This document shows, one piece after another, positions 14,045 through 27,149 of a DNA stretch of 64,000 nt. The translations under genes and the position numbers were made by a program. How positions within the stretch are numbered: the stretch's first letter is position 1; every line of letters starts with the position of its first letter. The stretch spans positions 107,501-171,500 of the forward strand of contig JAQGDQ010000032.1 of NCBI GenBank assembly GCA_030141605.1, read 5' to 3'. This DNA comes from Tubiluchus corallicola (lineage: Eukaryota; Priapulida; Priapulimorpha; Priapulimorphida; Tubiluchidae). Below the pieces are notes generated by a model. It was given only the letters and a program-made list of their open reading frames with translations. It had not been told where the DNA came from and ran no database searches.

Positions 14045-14289
14045 TTACCCCATTTCTCTTTCTCTTTCACTCTATTTCTTTTTTCTTTTAGCAGTGTGTC
14101 TCTCCCTTCTATCTTCGTACGTTTCTTTGCTTATACGCCACTGAAAAACACTTGTAAGAATTTAACTTTAACTTTAGTGACTACATATTACACTCAGAAT
14201 TAGTTATTCAGATAAGTACAGACAACAAATACGAAATTGAACAATTTTTCCATCTAGCCTCCATTTTAACGTCATTTGAAATCAATCTG

Positions 14290-14600
14290 TATAATTAAGA
14301 ATTATTCACTTGATTGTTCACTGTGTAGCCAATGGTCAACTTGCTATAATGACAGCTGGTGTGGAGACGATCCGATTTCAACAATTGCTAGTGGTCCCAT
14401 CCTGATCATTGTGTGCAGAACAATAGACGCAATTGATTCAACTGTCATAATCTAAGTTATGAACAAATTTGCTAATAATTAGTCACAGTGGCGTACATAA
14501 TTAATAGTAAGCAAAGTGTGGCTGTATTTATGGCAGGAGAGCCGACAAAGAGGTTTAGATCGATCAGTGATTGGGCAGTATAGACTAATTTTAAATAAGA
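14290..14600. promoter_or_regulatory. denser block with factor-site-like words
   Basis: Contains TAATGACAGCTG (homeodomain, TGACAG and E-box words overlapping, near 14347-14358), AACAATAG (SOX-like) and several TAAT words within 300 bp, with no reading frame. It is suggestive of an enhancer but such words also arise by chance in AT-rich DNA. Confidence 0.15.
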
Positions 14601-16790
14601 GATCTATGTGTGATGACTGACAACATTTAAAACCCACTTAAACAGCACAATCAACATGCCACGTATAAAGATAATGCACATACCGATTACCAATTTTGAT
14701 TTTTAAAGACTGCAACTGTATAACAGTATTTGAAACTTATAAACCAGTGTTATGTGATTATTTTTTTCTGTAATAATTAGACTTTTATAATTGACTTATC
14801 TATAAGTGATTTTTATTTTAAAGACTTCAATTTCATTCTCTATTTTGCTATCTGTGAAACACAGGTTTATCCATTTCTTGTGTTTTGCATAGGGCTGTGT
14901 GTAAGTAACAGCGATTATTAATTGCACGACTAGCGCTCCAAAAGTTAATTACTAAATAAAATGGCAGCAGCATTGTGTGTCTGATATGAGGCGGCACCTT
15001 TGAGACAAGTGACTTGTATTTGGTTTTAAAAATAACTGGACAGAACGACTTACCAGCAAGCCCTCATCCAAGTTGGGATTTGTGATGTACACTGAAGGCT
15101 TGGACTCTTTTAAAAACATTATAGGGGAGTTTGGGTAGCTGGTCGAGGTCCCACGAAGGCTGTTTTGCAAAAGTATTGTAGGTTCAGCATTTGCATCGAC
15201 ACATTCACGCGGTATTGGTTGGTACTGCATTTATGTATCTGTTTACCAGGTTTCAAAATTTGAAGAGTTGTATTGCTGAACTTGCTCAAAGTTTCAACTA
15301 AATCTGTTGAAACGGTTTGGGTTAAAATTTGCTGAAAACATGTGATTCATATTCTGTAACGCATGTAATGCTTAAACTATTCTTTCTTTCAATAAACTTT
15401 CTTTCAATATAAAACACAAAAGTGCAGTGGTAGATGCGAAAAAGAAGCAAGCTTTTTAGACAAGCTTCTTCCCCTAGTTTTGCTCCGATGTTCGACTACT
15501 GCAGCATATCGTGAGACATAAACTAGAGTCGTTGCCATTTCTAGTTTACCGAAGGATAACAACTGTTGCTATCTATATTAACTGTGTTCTTGCTTGTATC
15601 ACCAATACTAAAGGCTATGTCATTCAGAAACATACGAAAAATCAAGCACGGTTAATGAGTATTCCGCTTTACCTCACCTTTGTTTTTAAATTAAAGGAAA
15701 GGCTACGTTTTCTGCGAAGTTGGGCTTATTCATGTTCGCGATATATGTTACTGCAATTTTGCAATAAAAACGATAAGCGCGTCGTATAATTCGTAAAATC
15801 ACTTGGAAGTCGAGATCATTTCACGATTGGGCGTTTCCATTTCGAACGCCCATTTTTTCGCCAAGTTTTTACAAAAAATTAGATAACTAATTTTGTGATA
15901 GTTTTTATAAGCATTAGGCGAGTTGCTGAAGTTTGAATAAATTTAAGTTACGGAATCACACGATGCGCTTATGAAAAGTCACGAAATTTACCGGTTACTT
16001 CATAATCTTCAAGCGAATGGCGGCTACTTCCGCACCCGAAAATTTCTGTACAGCATTAACTTTATGCTAATTTTTTTATTATATTTTCCTAAGCTTAAGT
16101 GTTAATAGTAAAATAGGCGTAAATCCAACATGTTAAGTGAACTACAAGCCTTTTACTTAAACAGTGTAATGGTGTAATGTTTTTAAACAGATATAGCATG
16201 TTTCCCTTATTAGCTGCCATGGTTTTCGTATTTTCGAAAAGTATCACGTGGAAAGAAAGCTCAGTTGTTCTGAGTTGTTAATGTAGTGTACGTGCATATG
16301 AAAAGCCAAAAGACATTTTGCCTCACAAATCGTTGCAACAATTTCAAGGATTAGAATGACCACCATGTAGGTCAGTAACTGACCAACGTCCGAAACTAGA
16401 CGAAGCAAACTTTCAGTTCTTTGTACCACATCATTGTATTTTTACCAGGTTTAACACCCATTTACTTTGCTCGGCATGGCGCCAAAGGTAAATAAAGAAG
16501 TCGTTTCAATAGTTAATTTACTTGTGTCATTTATAGCTTTTTAATTTAAATGCCCCTTTCATTGGTCTTCCAGGTTTCGTAGAGATTGAAAATCTAAGTT
16601 TCTGTACTACTTATCATAACAGTAGTAGTAGTAAAGTTAATGACTGATGTCAGTCCATTCAAATCAATTACAGATCATTTCAAGAATTGCAAGTTAGGTT
16701 AGTTATAACAAAAATAAGATTATTTGAAAATATTAAAACACTCATAAACAAAATGCACCAGATTATGTTGGCCTAGCTATTATATAATGA
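14601..16790. other. non-coding, nothing recognised
   Basis: Holds a small hairpin (GGGCGTT/AACGCCC, 15829-15853 area) and copy 2 of the dispersed repeat. The 92-codon frames at 14952-15230 (minus) and 15511-15789 (plus) resemble no family known to me. Confidence 0.5.
15861..15909 (-). repeat. dispersed ~48-bp repeat, copy 2
   Basis: Inverted relative to the copy at 11705-11753. Starts about 10 bp after a 7-bp-stem hairpin. Confidence 0.6.
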
Positions 16791-16794
16791 CAGT

Positions 16795-17005
16795 ATATAA
16801 TATAATATAATATAATATAATATAATATAATATAATATAATATAATATAATATAATATAATATAATATAATATAATATAATATAATATAATATAATATAA
16901 TATAATATAATATAATATAATATAATATAATATAATATAATATAATATAATATAATATAATATAATATAATATAATATAATATAATATAATATAATATAA
17001 TATAT
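16795..17005. repeat. (TATAA)n pentanucleotide microsatellite
   Basis: About 42 uninterrupted copies of TATAA over ~210 bp. The purity implies recent expansion. Minus-strand frames of Tyr-Ile-Leu repeats across it are artefacts. The flanks at 16780-16794 and 17006-17023 (TATATAATGACA) are near-copies of each other. Confidence 0.98.
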
Positions 17006-17057
17006 AGTATTATATAATGACAAGCTATGATGCATGTAATATTAATTTCAGTTTCTC

Positions 17058-17515
<458 letters not shown>

Positions 17516-20500
17516 ATGTTAGTCACTGCTTCTGCGTTCTTGTTCCTTTTCACTTTTGTCTTTCTTTTCATTCATTTTCCAATTTTGCCATCTCGTCTTT
17601 CTTTTTCTTTTTACTCTTTTTTCTGTTTTTTTTTTACTTGCTTCTTTTTACAACAACCATCGTCGCTGGCGTTACCTGCACTAATGTTTACAGTGATAGC
17701 AGCAGTTGCTGCTCAGACACGGCAGCTAACACTACTAAACCTGCCACTACGCTGCCGCTGTCGCTGCTGTTCTGCTGTAGTCACCGGTACCACTATTCAT
17801 TTAGACAAATTTTTTATAAAAAATAATAAAGAATAAAAGATTAATGGAGCACAATCTGTGTTTTTTCTATATAGGTCTATTATCGGACGAGTCCAACATG
17901 ACTAGTTAAACCTCACACTAATCGCCCATACTTCTCAGGCCTGCTTTAACCCGTATTCCGTAAGTTAGTTAGCTCAATGTAGATTGAAGCTCTTCCTTTA
18001 TTTAAATCAACGTTATCATTATTGACATGAGTATGCTGTCAGCCATATATACGTTGCACTGTTTAATTTGTCTATCTATACGAGCAGCATGTCTGATTTA
18101 CCAACATTGCTTAAGTGACTTGGCTGCTGATGCACTTATCCCATTACCCAGAATCAATAACTGGTCAATATCGTTTGGACAATAAACGACCTCCCAACTA
18201 GTGGTAAACCAGCCCATAAACGCCTCTGCAAACTTTCCTTGTAAAAATATCCGAGTTTGGATTACAGCAGAGTCTACGTCTTGTTTCGGTGTAATTTTAA
18301 TTAATTTCGGAGATGATATTTTGTCTTTTTTTCTGAGCGCTTACAGTTTGATTGAAATGGACAACTGAGACAAACTATCTAAAATTTTCGTATATGTGGC
18401 AGGGCTGAACTGAACTTTCAGTACTACTTTTCGTACTTTTTACACAAACTCCAAAACACAAAGGCCGGAAGAGTGTATTCGTCATACCAATATGTTATAG
18501 AGCATCCTGAACATGGAAAAAGTTCGCACGACCAGCTTAGTCATTATCCAATCAACGAACGAAATCCAATTTGTAATGCAAGACAATTTTAAAACAAAAG
18601 ATCAATTTGTAAGTTTACTGTAAATTTGCACAGTGTGACTGGTTAATCTCATCAGTAAATGTCCCGCACTTTTACGCACGTACCATAAACCGATTTTACT
18701 GGCGATAATAAAAACGTATTAAAAGGAAAACCAAACATTTACACAGGAAAGTTTGATGAAAATCGAACAAGATTCGGACAGAAGGCACGTTGCCGTGTTT
18801 TTATCCCGTCTTGTAGAGAATTGTCTCATTCTAAGCATCTTGCTCTTTAAGTGTATGAGAATTAACTAAAAAATATTGAGTATGAGAAATAAAATTCTGA
18901 TCATAACAAACATTTCGCAGTTTTAAGTCAAATTTCCAGTTTGTCATACTTACATTAAACGTTCTACTACAATTTGCATAATCTAAAAAAGCCAGAACGT
19001 TGCAATTAGGTACTCATATAAGGTTATCTCTTTCCTTCCTCGTTTCCTCTTTCTTTATATTCCCGCCTTCCTTTCTTTATTACTTATTCTTTTCTTTTTT
19101 CCTTCCCCATTCTTTCCCTGTTCTTTCTCTCCACTTTGCCACGCTTGCTACCTGCGTCCTTTTCCTTCCGGTCCTTTTCTTTCTTCACCTATCTTCTTGT
19201 TTCACGTTTTTCTTTATTCCTCCTTTTTTCCATCTTTTCTTAACCCTTTCTTCTCTTTCCTTACTTTATCTCTTTCCTTACTTCCTTACTTCATTTTCTG
19301 TTTGTTTCTAAAAAGTATTCGCAAAAATATAGTTTTATACTTCTTTTTCTCACAACTTGCACTTACTGCGGGTGTCAGAATTGGGAAAAATTTACTTTTT
19401 TGCATGAAGAATAGGAAAATTGCTATTAGCTATGGTTCATGATTGGAAACGTGATAGTTTTTAGCATGTCTCATTTGTCAAGATTTTTTTCTTAAATGAC
19501 GTGTCTGTTATGCATGAATACAACTGTAATCCACCACTCAACCATAGACTTACTTACTATAGACAGTTCTTACGAGGAAGAACCTAATTTATTGTCAAGA
19601 ATAATATTCTAATAGGAGATGACAGAGCAGACTTAGCTGCTTTTAGATGTGCATACAAATAGACAGTATGAACGAAGAAACCCTCACAACCAGTGTTGAT
19701 GGGACTAACCATCCATTTACTGAACATGTCCTGTGTTGCTTAACATTTGGGTACATCATTTCCGGCCACAGTGTGTATTAACGATAAACTAACAAGTCTA
19801 GTATATGCACCTAATTTGAGCAAAATAAGCTCACTTTATACTTCTGCTTCAGATAAGTTCTTTTACGTTACAATCTCTTGTTTGAAATATTATTTTGCTG
19901 ACACACTTTAGGTACAAATTTTTTATAACCAAATTCGAACTTTCTAGTTAGCAGAATTTTCGTATCCTCTTCTGACGCTCTTAGGTCATTGGCCAGGATT
20001 ACTGGCTTCACAAGGTAACCCACATTTCAGTTATGACAGATCCCTGGTCAACTTTATTGTCTTGTTTCATTATCTGCACACATCATTAGCAAGTTTTTCT
20101 GCTTAGTCTAACGATAATGATGATGATGATGATAATAATAATAATAATGACCGCGCTTGTTAGATATCATAAATTTACGGTTTCATTTTGCAAACTTTAG
20201 AAAGCGAAATGTTTTATAATTTTGTCATTTTGAATTGCGCACATTCAATAATATTCAAGTTCCTAAATGTCAACTAGAGACAAGCCCAGACTACCGTTTA
20301 TGCTTATAGTATGTAATCAAAAAGAGTCTAATCAAATTGACCGAACTTACACGTTTTTTATTCATTTAGCAGGCTAACATATGTAATTACTGTATTAATG
20401 ATAGCACAGTGTTTACTGTATTACGTATTTGCTTACTGTTCAATGAGTAGCTAACAAATGCTAATAAAAATAACTATTATCACGGATAATTGTATAACGA

Positions 20501-21089
20501 TTTGTAATCATTTTCTTATAATAATAATTGGTCAGACGTCTATATTTCACGCTTGTCTCAATCCTGTCTAAATGACTGAAACTAACTTGTGGTCAGCAAT
20601 AGCACATGTAAGTGCTGGGTTTTTCTTACTGCCGGATGTAGTTAGCTATACAAATTTCTTCAGTTTTAATGTGTGACTAGACATTATTGATTTGCAGTCT
20701 GCATGTATTTTCATGCCAAATTCAATATTTTAATCAGTACACATACGCATATATAAACGTCTGACGTACTGATTATTTGCCAGTGAAATGCAGGAATAAC
20801 CTATCTATCTAGAGAAGGGCCTATAGCAATAACTGACGCGTTTTCCGAGTAAAAATTTTTCTTGGGGTAATTGTACATATTTTTGCCCAAATGTGGGGCA
20901 AAAACGCAATAAAACACGATAAAAAGACAATAAATGCTGTAAAAATGTTCAGAAGCAGGTCCTTTGAACATTATTTGTTGCTCTGCGCCGTATTTGATAC
21001 AGCTATGTCGTAAAGAGGACTGTGGGATATCTCAACCAGAAATGTGCGATGGATTATATATATATGGAATTGTCCAAACCTAACTTAAT
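17516..21089. other. non-coding, pyrimidine-rich patches
   Basis: Contains C/T-rich low-complexity stretches at 17525-17660 and 19020-19310, which create Phe/Ser/Leu-rich frames, and a short (GAT)n(AAT)n tract at 20118-20149. No gene recognised. Confidence 0.5.
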
Positions 21090-21400
21090 TTGAACTTCTA
21101 CTATTGGTTTTCAATTCTAGCTGCGCCTTTTGGTATTATAGGCGGTTTATTTCCCCGTGATTCTTTTACTCGATTATTCCCAATTCTGCGACGACGTCCA
21201 TCGATCTTGTGCGTGGACGTTTGTGCGAGGGAATTTTGTGCTGCATTGGCCGCGTGCATGAAAGCTTCTGGTATGTCATCGCTGCATCCGGGTTGGAGAT
21301 GTGGAGCTGGAGGAGAGCTATATCGATCAAAGAATGAAGCGGTTATTACTTTAGGCACATGCAACGTGGACGGGGAATCAGGTGGTAGGCAGACATATTA
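21090..21400 (+). other. GC-richer block with unassigned open frames on both strands
   Basis: A stretch clearly higher in GC than its surroundings, open on plus (21090-21401, 103 codons) and minus (21101-21364). The plus frame ends in a sequence similar to the start of LINE endonuclease domains (ITLGTCNV at about residues 85-92) and is cut by the AG microsatellite. A truncated retrotransposon fragment is possible; an exon is not excluded. No firm assignment. Confidence 0.2.
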
Positions 21401-21402
21401 AG

Positions 21403-22109
<707 letters not shown>

Positions 22110-22484
22110 CAGTGATACTGGAAAGTTCCTTTAACTGACAAATCGTTCTAGCAGAACTGGACGTGCGCGAACTGAATTGTCGATCGGCGCAGCTCCGCAA
22201 GCCAATACAAGATCCGGTAGTAAATGACCGAATCGAACGGAATTAGAGACTTCTTTCTCGAGCTGGTGCCTCATCATGTAGGCGAATTATGTGAAGTGAT
22301 TTGGATGTTTATGCGGCCGAGTTTAGATATAATTTACCAGAACTGAGTGATTAGCGTGTGGAAGTACGCGTACTTCGGACTTTTAGGATTAGAACTAAAG
22401 TTCATTTAGACTGTGAATGATGTAGTTCCCAGTGAGCAAAACTGCTGAAGTTATAGCAAATCATGGGAATAGCTAAATAGAGCA
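22110..22484 (+). promoter_or_regulatory. candidate promoter / 5' untranslated region
   Basis: The base composition becomes more balanced here, with several CG dinucleotides at 22160-22215 that are scarce elsewhere. It lies immediately before a signal-peptide-like frame with a consensus donor. It contains short upstream frames, one of about 40 codons from 22223 and one of five codons from 22463, which would make it a leader with uORFs if transcribed. No TATA box or initiator could be assigned with confidence. Confidence 0.3.
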
Positions 22485-22547
22485 ATGCCGGCAACAATGC
22501 GAAATTGGAAAACACAATTCATTGATGTAGGGCTTTTACTAGTTTTG
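22485..22547 (+). CDS. candidate alternative first exon of the ADAMTSL gene
   Basis: ATG at 22485 opens 21 codons (MPATMRNWKTQFIDVGLLLVL) ending exactly at a consensus GTAAGT donor. The phase is 0, the same as at the start of ADAMTSL exon 2 (36518). Joining to exon 2 would lengthen the hydrophobic core (GLLLVL + VYVDTVAAG) into a complete signal peptide with a plausible small-residue cleavage site. This is 14 kb upstream of exon 2, so an alternative promoter for the ADAMTSL gene is attractive. An unrelated gene whose other exons I could not see is the alternative. Short length and lack of homology limit confidence. Confidence 0.4.
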
Positions 22548-23600
22548 GTAAGTGATGCCATTTAATATCTCTTTTGGTTAACTGACGTAATGACCAGTGA
22601 ATTGTATATTAAAATAAAAGTGACTTTTTTATTACTAAACTTGATAAATTATGCATTGACGATTTAAACGTGGCAGCAGGAGTGAGCATTATTAATTAGC
22701 AGAATTACACTTTCCCGCTGGTCGTTGTTCAGGTTAGCCCATTTTGATGCTGGAGCTCTGTAGTTAACGAACAAAACAGTGAAAAAAGATTCTGTCACAA
22801 GTGCTGGTAGACTAGTTTCTTTTGCTTCAACAGTAATGGTGCACCACAGCTATTGTAAACACCTTGCTATGGTATATTTTACCAGATAAGTGGTGCCATC
22901 CATTAACACATTAACAAGAAAACGGAGATGTTACAAGCTACTTTAGGCGTGAAACTTTAGTATCAAATTAATGCACCCTGTCAAATATTTTCAACATTGT
23001 GAATTTCTCATTTGTCGTTATGATAGTGCCAAGTGTTTAGCAAAACGAGATCCATATTGAATTTGTCTGTCTCATCGTTAACAAATTTGGCTTCCGCTTC
23101 CTTATAGACGAGTTTTTCTTCACTCAGATGAAAATCGCTTCCTCCAAGTAATTACATTAGCGGACGATGCTTAATTTTATATTTAATTAAACTCAGAAAA
23201 GGCGGACCTAGGTGGCCGCGCTTACATTTAGGTTTAATTATACTTATTGGAGGCCGATCTATCATGCATGGCAGAGTATGAAATGCGGCTTATATTATTC
23301 GTAAGAGTTCAAGAAACATTACAGAAGTCGTCAAAGACAATTCATTTCGCAACAATTTATTTCAAAACGTCAGTGTTTCAAATACAATTTTGGGAATTTT
23401 CGATCTGCATCTACTATAATTATACTGTTATTATAAACAACTTATAAATCTTAAAACACTAAGACATTTTATGCACTTTTAGACAACTGTTATTTGATAT
23501 GCAGGAGCTTATGACAGGAATTACTAATTATATAGATGGTTGTGGCAGGGCTGTAATAATTTCACTTTGCCAAAGATCATATCTATGACAAGGTACTGGA
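22548..23600. other. non-coding, nothing recognised
   Basis: Nothing beyond the GTAAGT donor at its left edge. Confidence 0.5.
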
Positions 23601-23724
23601 CGGGTAGCGGTGGCTCTTCCGCACGAGATAATTAGCTAAAAGCACATAAAGCCATCCTATCAGCCCAAGTTCAGTGTTGCTTAACTTCGGTCTCTAACCA
23701 AACACTGTGACCAGACCACGGCTG
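23601..23724 (-). repeat. 5S-rRNA-like sequence, degenerate (5S-derived SINE or pseudogene)
   Basis: Read on the minus strand, 23676-23691 is ACCGAAGTTAAGCAAC, which matches the A-box part of the 5S rRNA internal promoter. Further on a GGATGG word sits about where 5S rRNA has its GGATGGG. The outer parts match poorly and the terminal stem is not preserved, so this is not a working 5S gene. A SINE with a 5S-derived head or an old pseudogene would fit. AGTGTT/AACACT arms flank the core. Confidence 0.4.
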
Positions 23725-25793
23725 TTTCTTCCACTAATAGCTCTACTTGTTCTAAATTGGTAGCCATGTGACGCGTTTGCCTGTCTTGTTGATAAAAGGA
23801 TAAAGAGTTAACAGAAAGGCTTCACTGCTAAAGTTCTGCGACGTCTCATTAATCATGTCAACGAATACAGCTTTAGTTATAATAGACTTACGCTCGCTAA
23901 TTAATTAACCAACTAAAACTGCAGAGAGGATTTAGATAGCGCGGATCCTTTGAACCGAAAAACGTCATAACTATAATTACTCATTTCACTTGACGCTTAA
24001 GAAACGCACGTGACATTCGTGTGCTTAGGTTGGTCGCTCGTTTCATTCATTTGGAAACCCAGTCCGCAATATTACGTCTCTTTAGTTTCATTGCTTGTTG
24101 GTAATTGTGGGAAAATGGTTTGATGAGGTGTAGAATTGCCAATGGCGGTTGCGGGTCACAGTTAACGATTTGAAAATTTTCGTTTTTATGTGTTATTGGG
24201 TTTATCGCAAGTGCATAGTAAAACGGGTTTTAAAGGTTTCATTAGCTTCCCGTTTATCACATGTGGATCACAGTGACTATGTTACTCGTGCTGAGGTTAC
24301 GGGTATTGCGACTGTTGGCACTCACCATACTGGCATGGCCACTAAGAAAAGTAAAAAAGCGAGTTTGTCCACTTAGCGTTTTAGTTTTAATCGTGAGTAT
24401 TAAGAACTAAGAACTTCTACACTTGTTAAGTGTCTTTTCAATTCCATAATGTCTTCCAAAATTATTAATCACATACACCGTTCCAATTAAATTTAACAGA
24501 TTACTACAAATTTCTACAAAGTTCACATTTACTCGCAATTGGATATCTAGTAACTAGTTTAATCTTCAGCCTAACCAAACGATTTTAAAATACATATCGG
24601 CACGTGCCTGCTGTGCTGTAGGCTTTGCATCATTGCCGAAATGCGGCACTTGAGTATTCTTGCACTAGGTTTTGCCAAAAACATTCGTTGCTGTCTCAAA
24701 AACGCTACATTCTTTTGTTGTGACTCGAAGTCAGTGTGCAGAAGCATGTTATTCCTTCTATATCTTCTATATATACTTTAACTTCAAAACCGTAATGCAC
24801 GTTGCAGTAGGTTATTAATGTTTCAATAAAATAATACAGGCATAACCGTGTGTAACAACGGTTTAACTTGCATGCAGATACAGCAATTATTAGGAGAGAT
24901 AATCTTGCGACCCACCATTTCTTACGTAATGCTCGGTCAATTCGTTCAACTGTGGGTCCCCCAGCACCAGTAACATCAACATTATTAATCGACTAAGTCA
25001 ATAATAATTTATCTAAACAACTTACGTGCCAGAAGCGATTTATCTATTTAAATACAAATCTGATTTGATGCAGCAGTTTATTGCACTGCAGGAAGCTAAT
25101 ACTTCCTTGGATGAAACAGAGGGCTGATGATTATAGGGGTTGAACAGATAATATATAACTAACAATGATTCTGTCCTGAAGCGCTGCGTTGTATCAGTCA
25201 TATTTTGGGGTGCAAATTTATGATGAAGTTCTGCTTTTGCTCCAATGCTTTCGTTGACTCTTCGTGAAACCTGAAAATGATCTTCTGCGCCCTTCTGGCG
25301 GTCAGCTCCTTAATTGAGATAAGTAATTATAGCATGAACCCTGTGTCATAACAAGGTTCGTGTTGTTTCTGATCCAATGCTTGCAAAGCTAGTTTGTACA
25401 ACTGGTCAACTTAGACATTATGCATATTGCCAGCTTCCTGCTATTATCGTTACCTGCATAATAATCTGGCTGACGGCAAACGGGTTGAGTCTTTGCATTG
25501 CGATCAGATAAAACGAGATCTACACGTGTTTTCTTAGCAGAACGGCTTTCTGCCATTCTTCTATTTTCTTTCAATAGAGTCAAAAGAAGCTGCTGTTATT
25601 CTTATGCGAGGCAGGCCTTCGTTTTAATGGAAAAAGAGTTTGGAATAATAAAAATGTTTTTATGCGTAGTATAAATTCGTCTAACTTCGTATCGCAATAC
25701 GGCTATTGTATGCGTTCGCTAGGAGAAAATAGTGCGTCGGGCAAATAAAATGCACTTTCTTTATTATTAAGTTTAGATAGAGGAGGCATTTAG
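23725..25793. other. non-coding, nothing recognised
   Basis: Short frames, such as 24149-24376 (75 codons), carry no recognisable motif. No RNA gene or repeat noted. Confidence 0.5.
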
Positions 25794-25897
25794 TATGTAT
25801 GTATGTATTTATGTATGTATGTATGTATGTATGTATGTATGTATGTATGTATGTATGTATGTATGTATGTATGTATGTATGTATGTATGTATGTATG

Positions 25898-25926
<29 letters not shown>
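25794..25926. repeat. (TATG)n tetranucleotide microsatellite
   Basis: About 33 units with one ATTT interruption near the left end. The same motif in reverse complement occurs at 3855-3984. Confidence 0.97.
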
Positions 25927-25928
<2 letters not shown>

Positions 25929-27030
25929 TTATGTACAAAATGTTAGAGTTAGACAGAAATTTTTCTTAATTAGATAGCTTATTACTTTTCTTTGTGGAAG
26001 TAAAATTAAAAAAGGGAAAACGGGCTATCAATCTAGTGCCTCCACAACAACTGTTAACCCTATGGTGACACATTAAACGACGTGGCACGTGCTTGTAATT
26101 ATTTCGAGTACAAACAGGCTATCATTCTGACAAGCAACACGCATGTACCAATTCGTCTTTAACCGAATGCTCAATTTTCAACACGCGTCAGAGCCAAAGC
26201 AAACATGAGTGTGGCGTCCCTGCCTAATTACTTACCTGTTTTAACTGTTTCTGGTATTGGTTTTCTACAAATTGACCAACAACAATTACAAGAGTAGTAT
26301 GCCTCCAGTGTAATCAGTTTTATTGTTCAGATTCTTGGTTTTGGGGTGCAACACTCTTGTTCCACGTACAGGGAATTGGAGGGCAAATAAAGAGGATCAA
26401 CATTAGGCAGAGTGAGCCCTTCATGAACTGCTGTACTGGAGCAAACAATCTATTTAAATTATTCTAGTTCTACTGAGGCGTTAGAACGTTAACAAAATGA
26501 ACAGAAGTTAAATGAACAAAGTTACAAGAATAAAATTAATTTTACTTAAACGGCAACTTGACTATCAGTGCAACCCGTGTTTGGTTGATTACTTCTTTGT
26601 GAGCTTTAATCAAGTAGGTTTATGTTGAATTGATAAACAAGTGATATCAAATGTTTTTACCTTATCTGAATTAGATACGTGTTTAACATAATTCGTCTGC
26701 TACGTATTCAGTATAGACTAGCTAGCGCAAGAACCTGAAATAGTACATATCAGGTGCCTATTTTGCGAATTGCGATTTCTATTTTTTCCATCCACATCCA
26801 CAGATAATGTACGTATCTCATGTAATATACATACTTTTTCTTGTAATGTACAGATCTCTACATGATGGGCTTAAATGTATCGTTTAGTTGTACAGGTGAC
26901 AGAGCCTGGTAAAATCCATGTCAAATTGAAATAAGTCTGAACTGCCCCCATTTGATTATTTTAATTGACAGGCGAGTTCTCAAAAATGTAAACCTACGAG
27001 GAGAAAATCTTAGGCCTGCTCTGTCATGCT
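25927..27030. other. non-coding, nothing recognised
   Basis: AT-rich sequence with no supported feature. Confidence 0.5.
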
Positions 27031-27103
27031 GGGTTGGTAGCTTAGGTGGAGAGCATGGAAGTACTAATCCTAAGTCTCGGGTTCAAATCCCGACTAGTCC
27101 ACA
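27031..27103 (+). tRNA. tRNA-like sequence, probably pseudogene or SINE head
   Basis: It has a Pol III A box (TAGCTTAGGTGG) and a perfect B box (GGTTCAAATCC). The T arm (TCGGG/CCCGA with a 7-nt loop) and D arm (GCTT/GAGC) fold correctly. The acceptor arms (GGGTTGG/CTAGTCC) pair over 7 bp with three G-U pairs and are followed by ACA rather than an encoded CCA. The anticodon stem is defective (A-C mismatch and weak pairs), and the loop would give ACT with T33 and A37, which is wrong for a serine tRNA with a short variable loop. I infer a decayed tRNA or the head of a tRNA-derived SINE. An 8-bp palindromic stem (CCCATTAC/GTAATGGG) follows at about 27127-27146. Confidence 0.5.
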
Positions 27104-27149
27104 ATTTTTCAATGTCTCCTGTCTCCAACCCATTACCCGTAATGGGTAA

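Noticed and set aside
13838-14203. 121-codon Ser/Leu/Pro-rich frame
   Set aside because: Translation of the TC and CCCTC repeats plus flanking pyrimidine-rich DNA; no unique domain.
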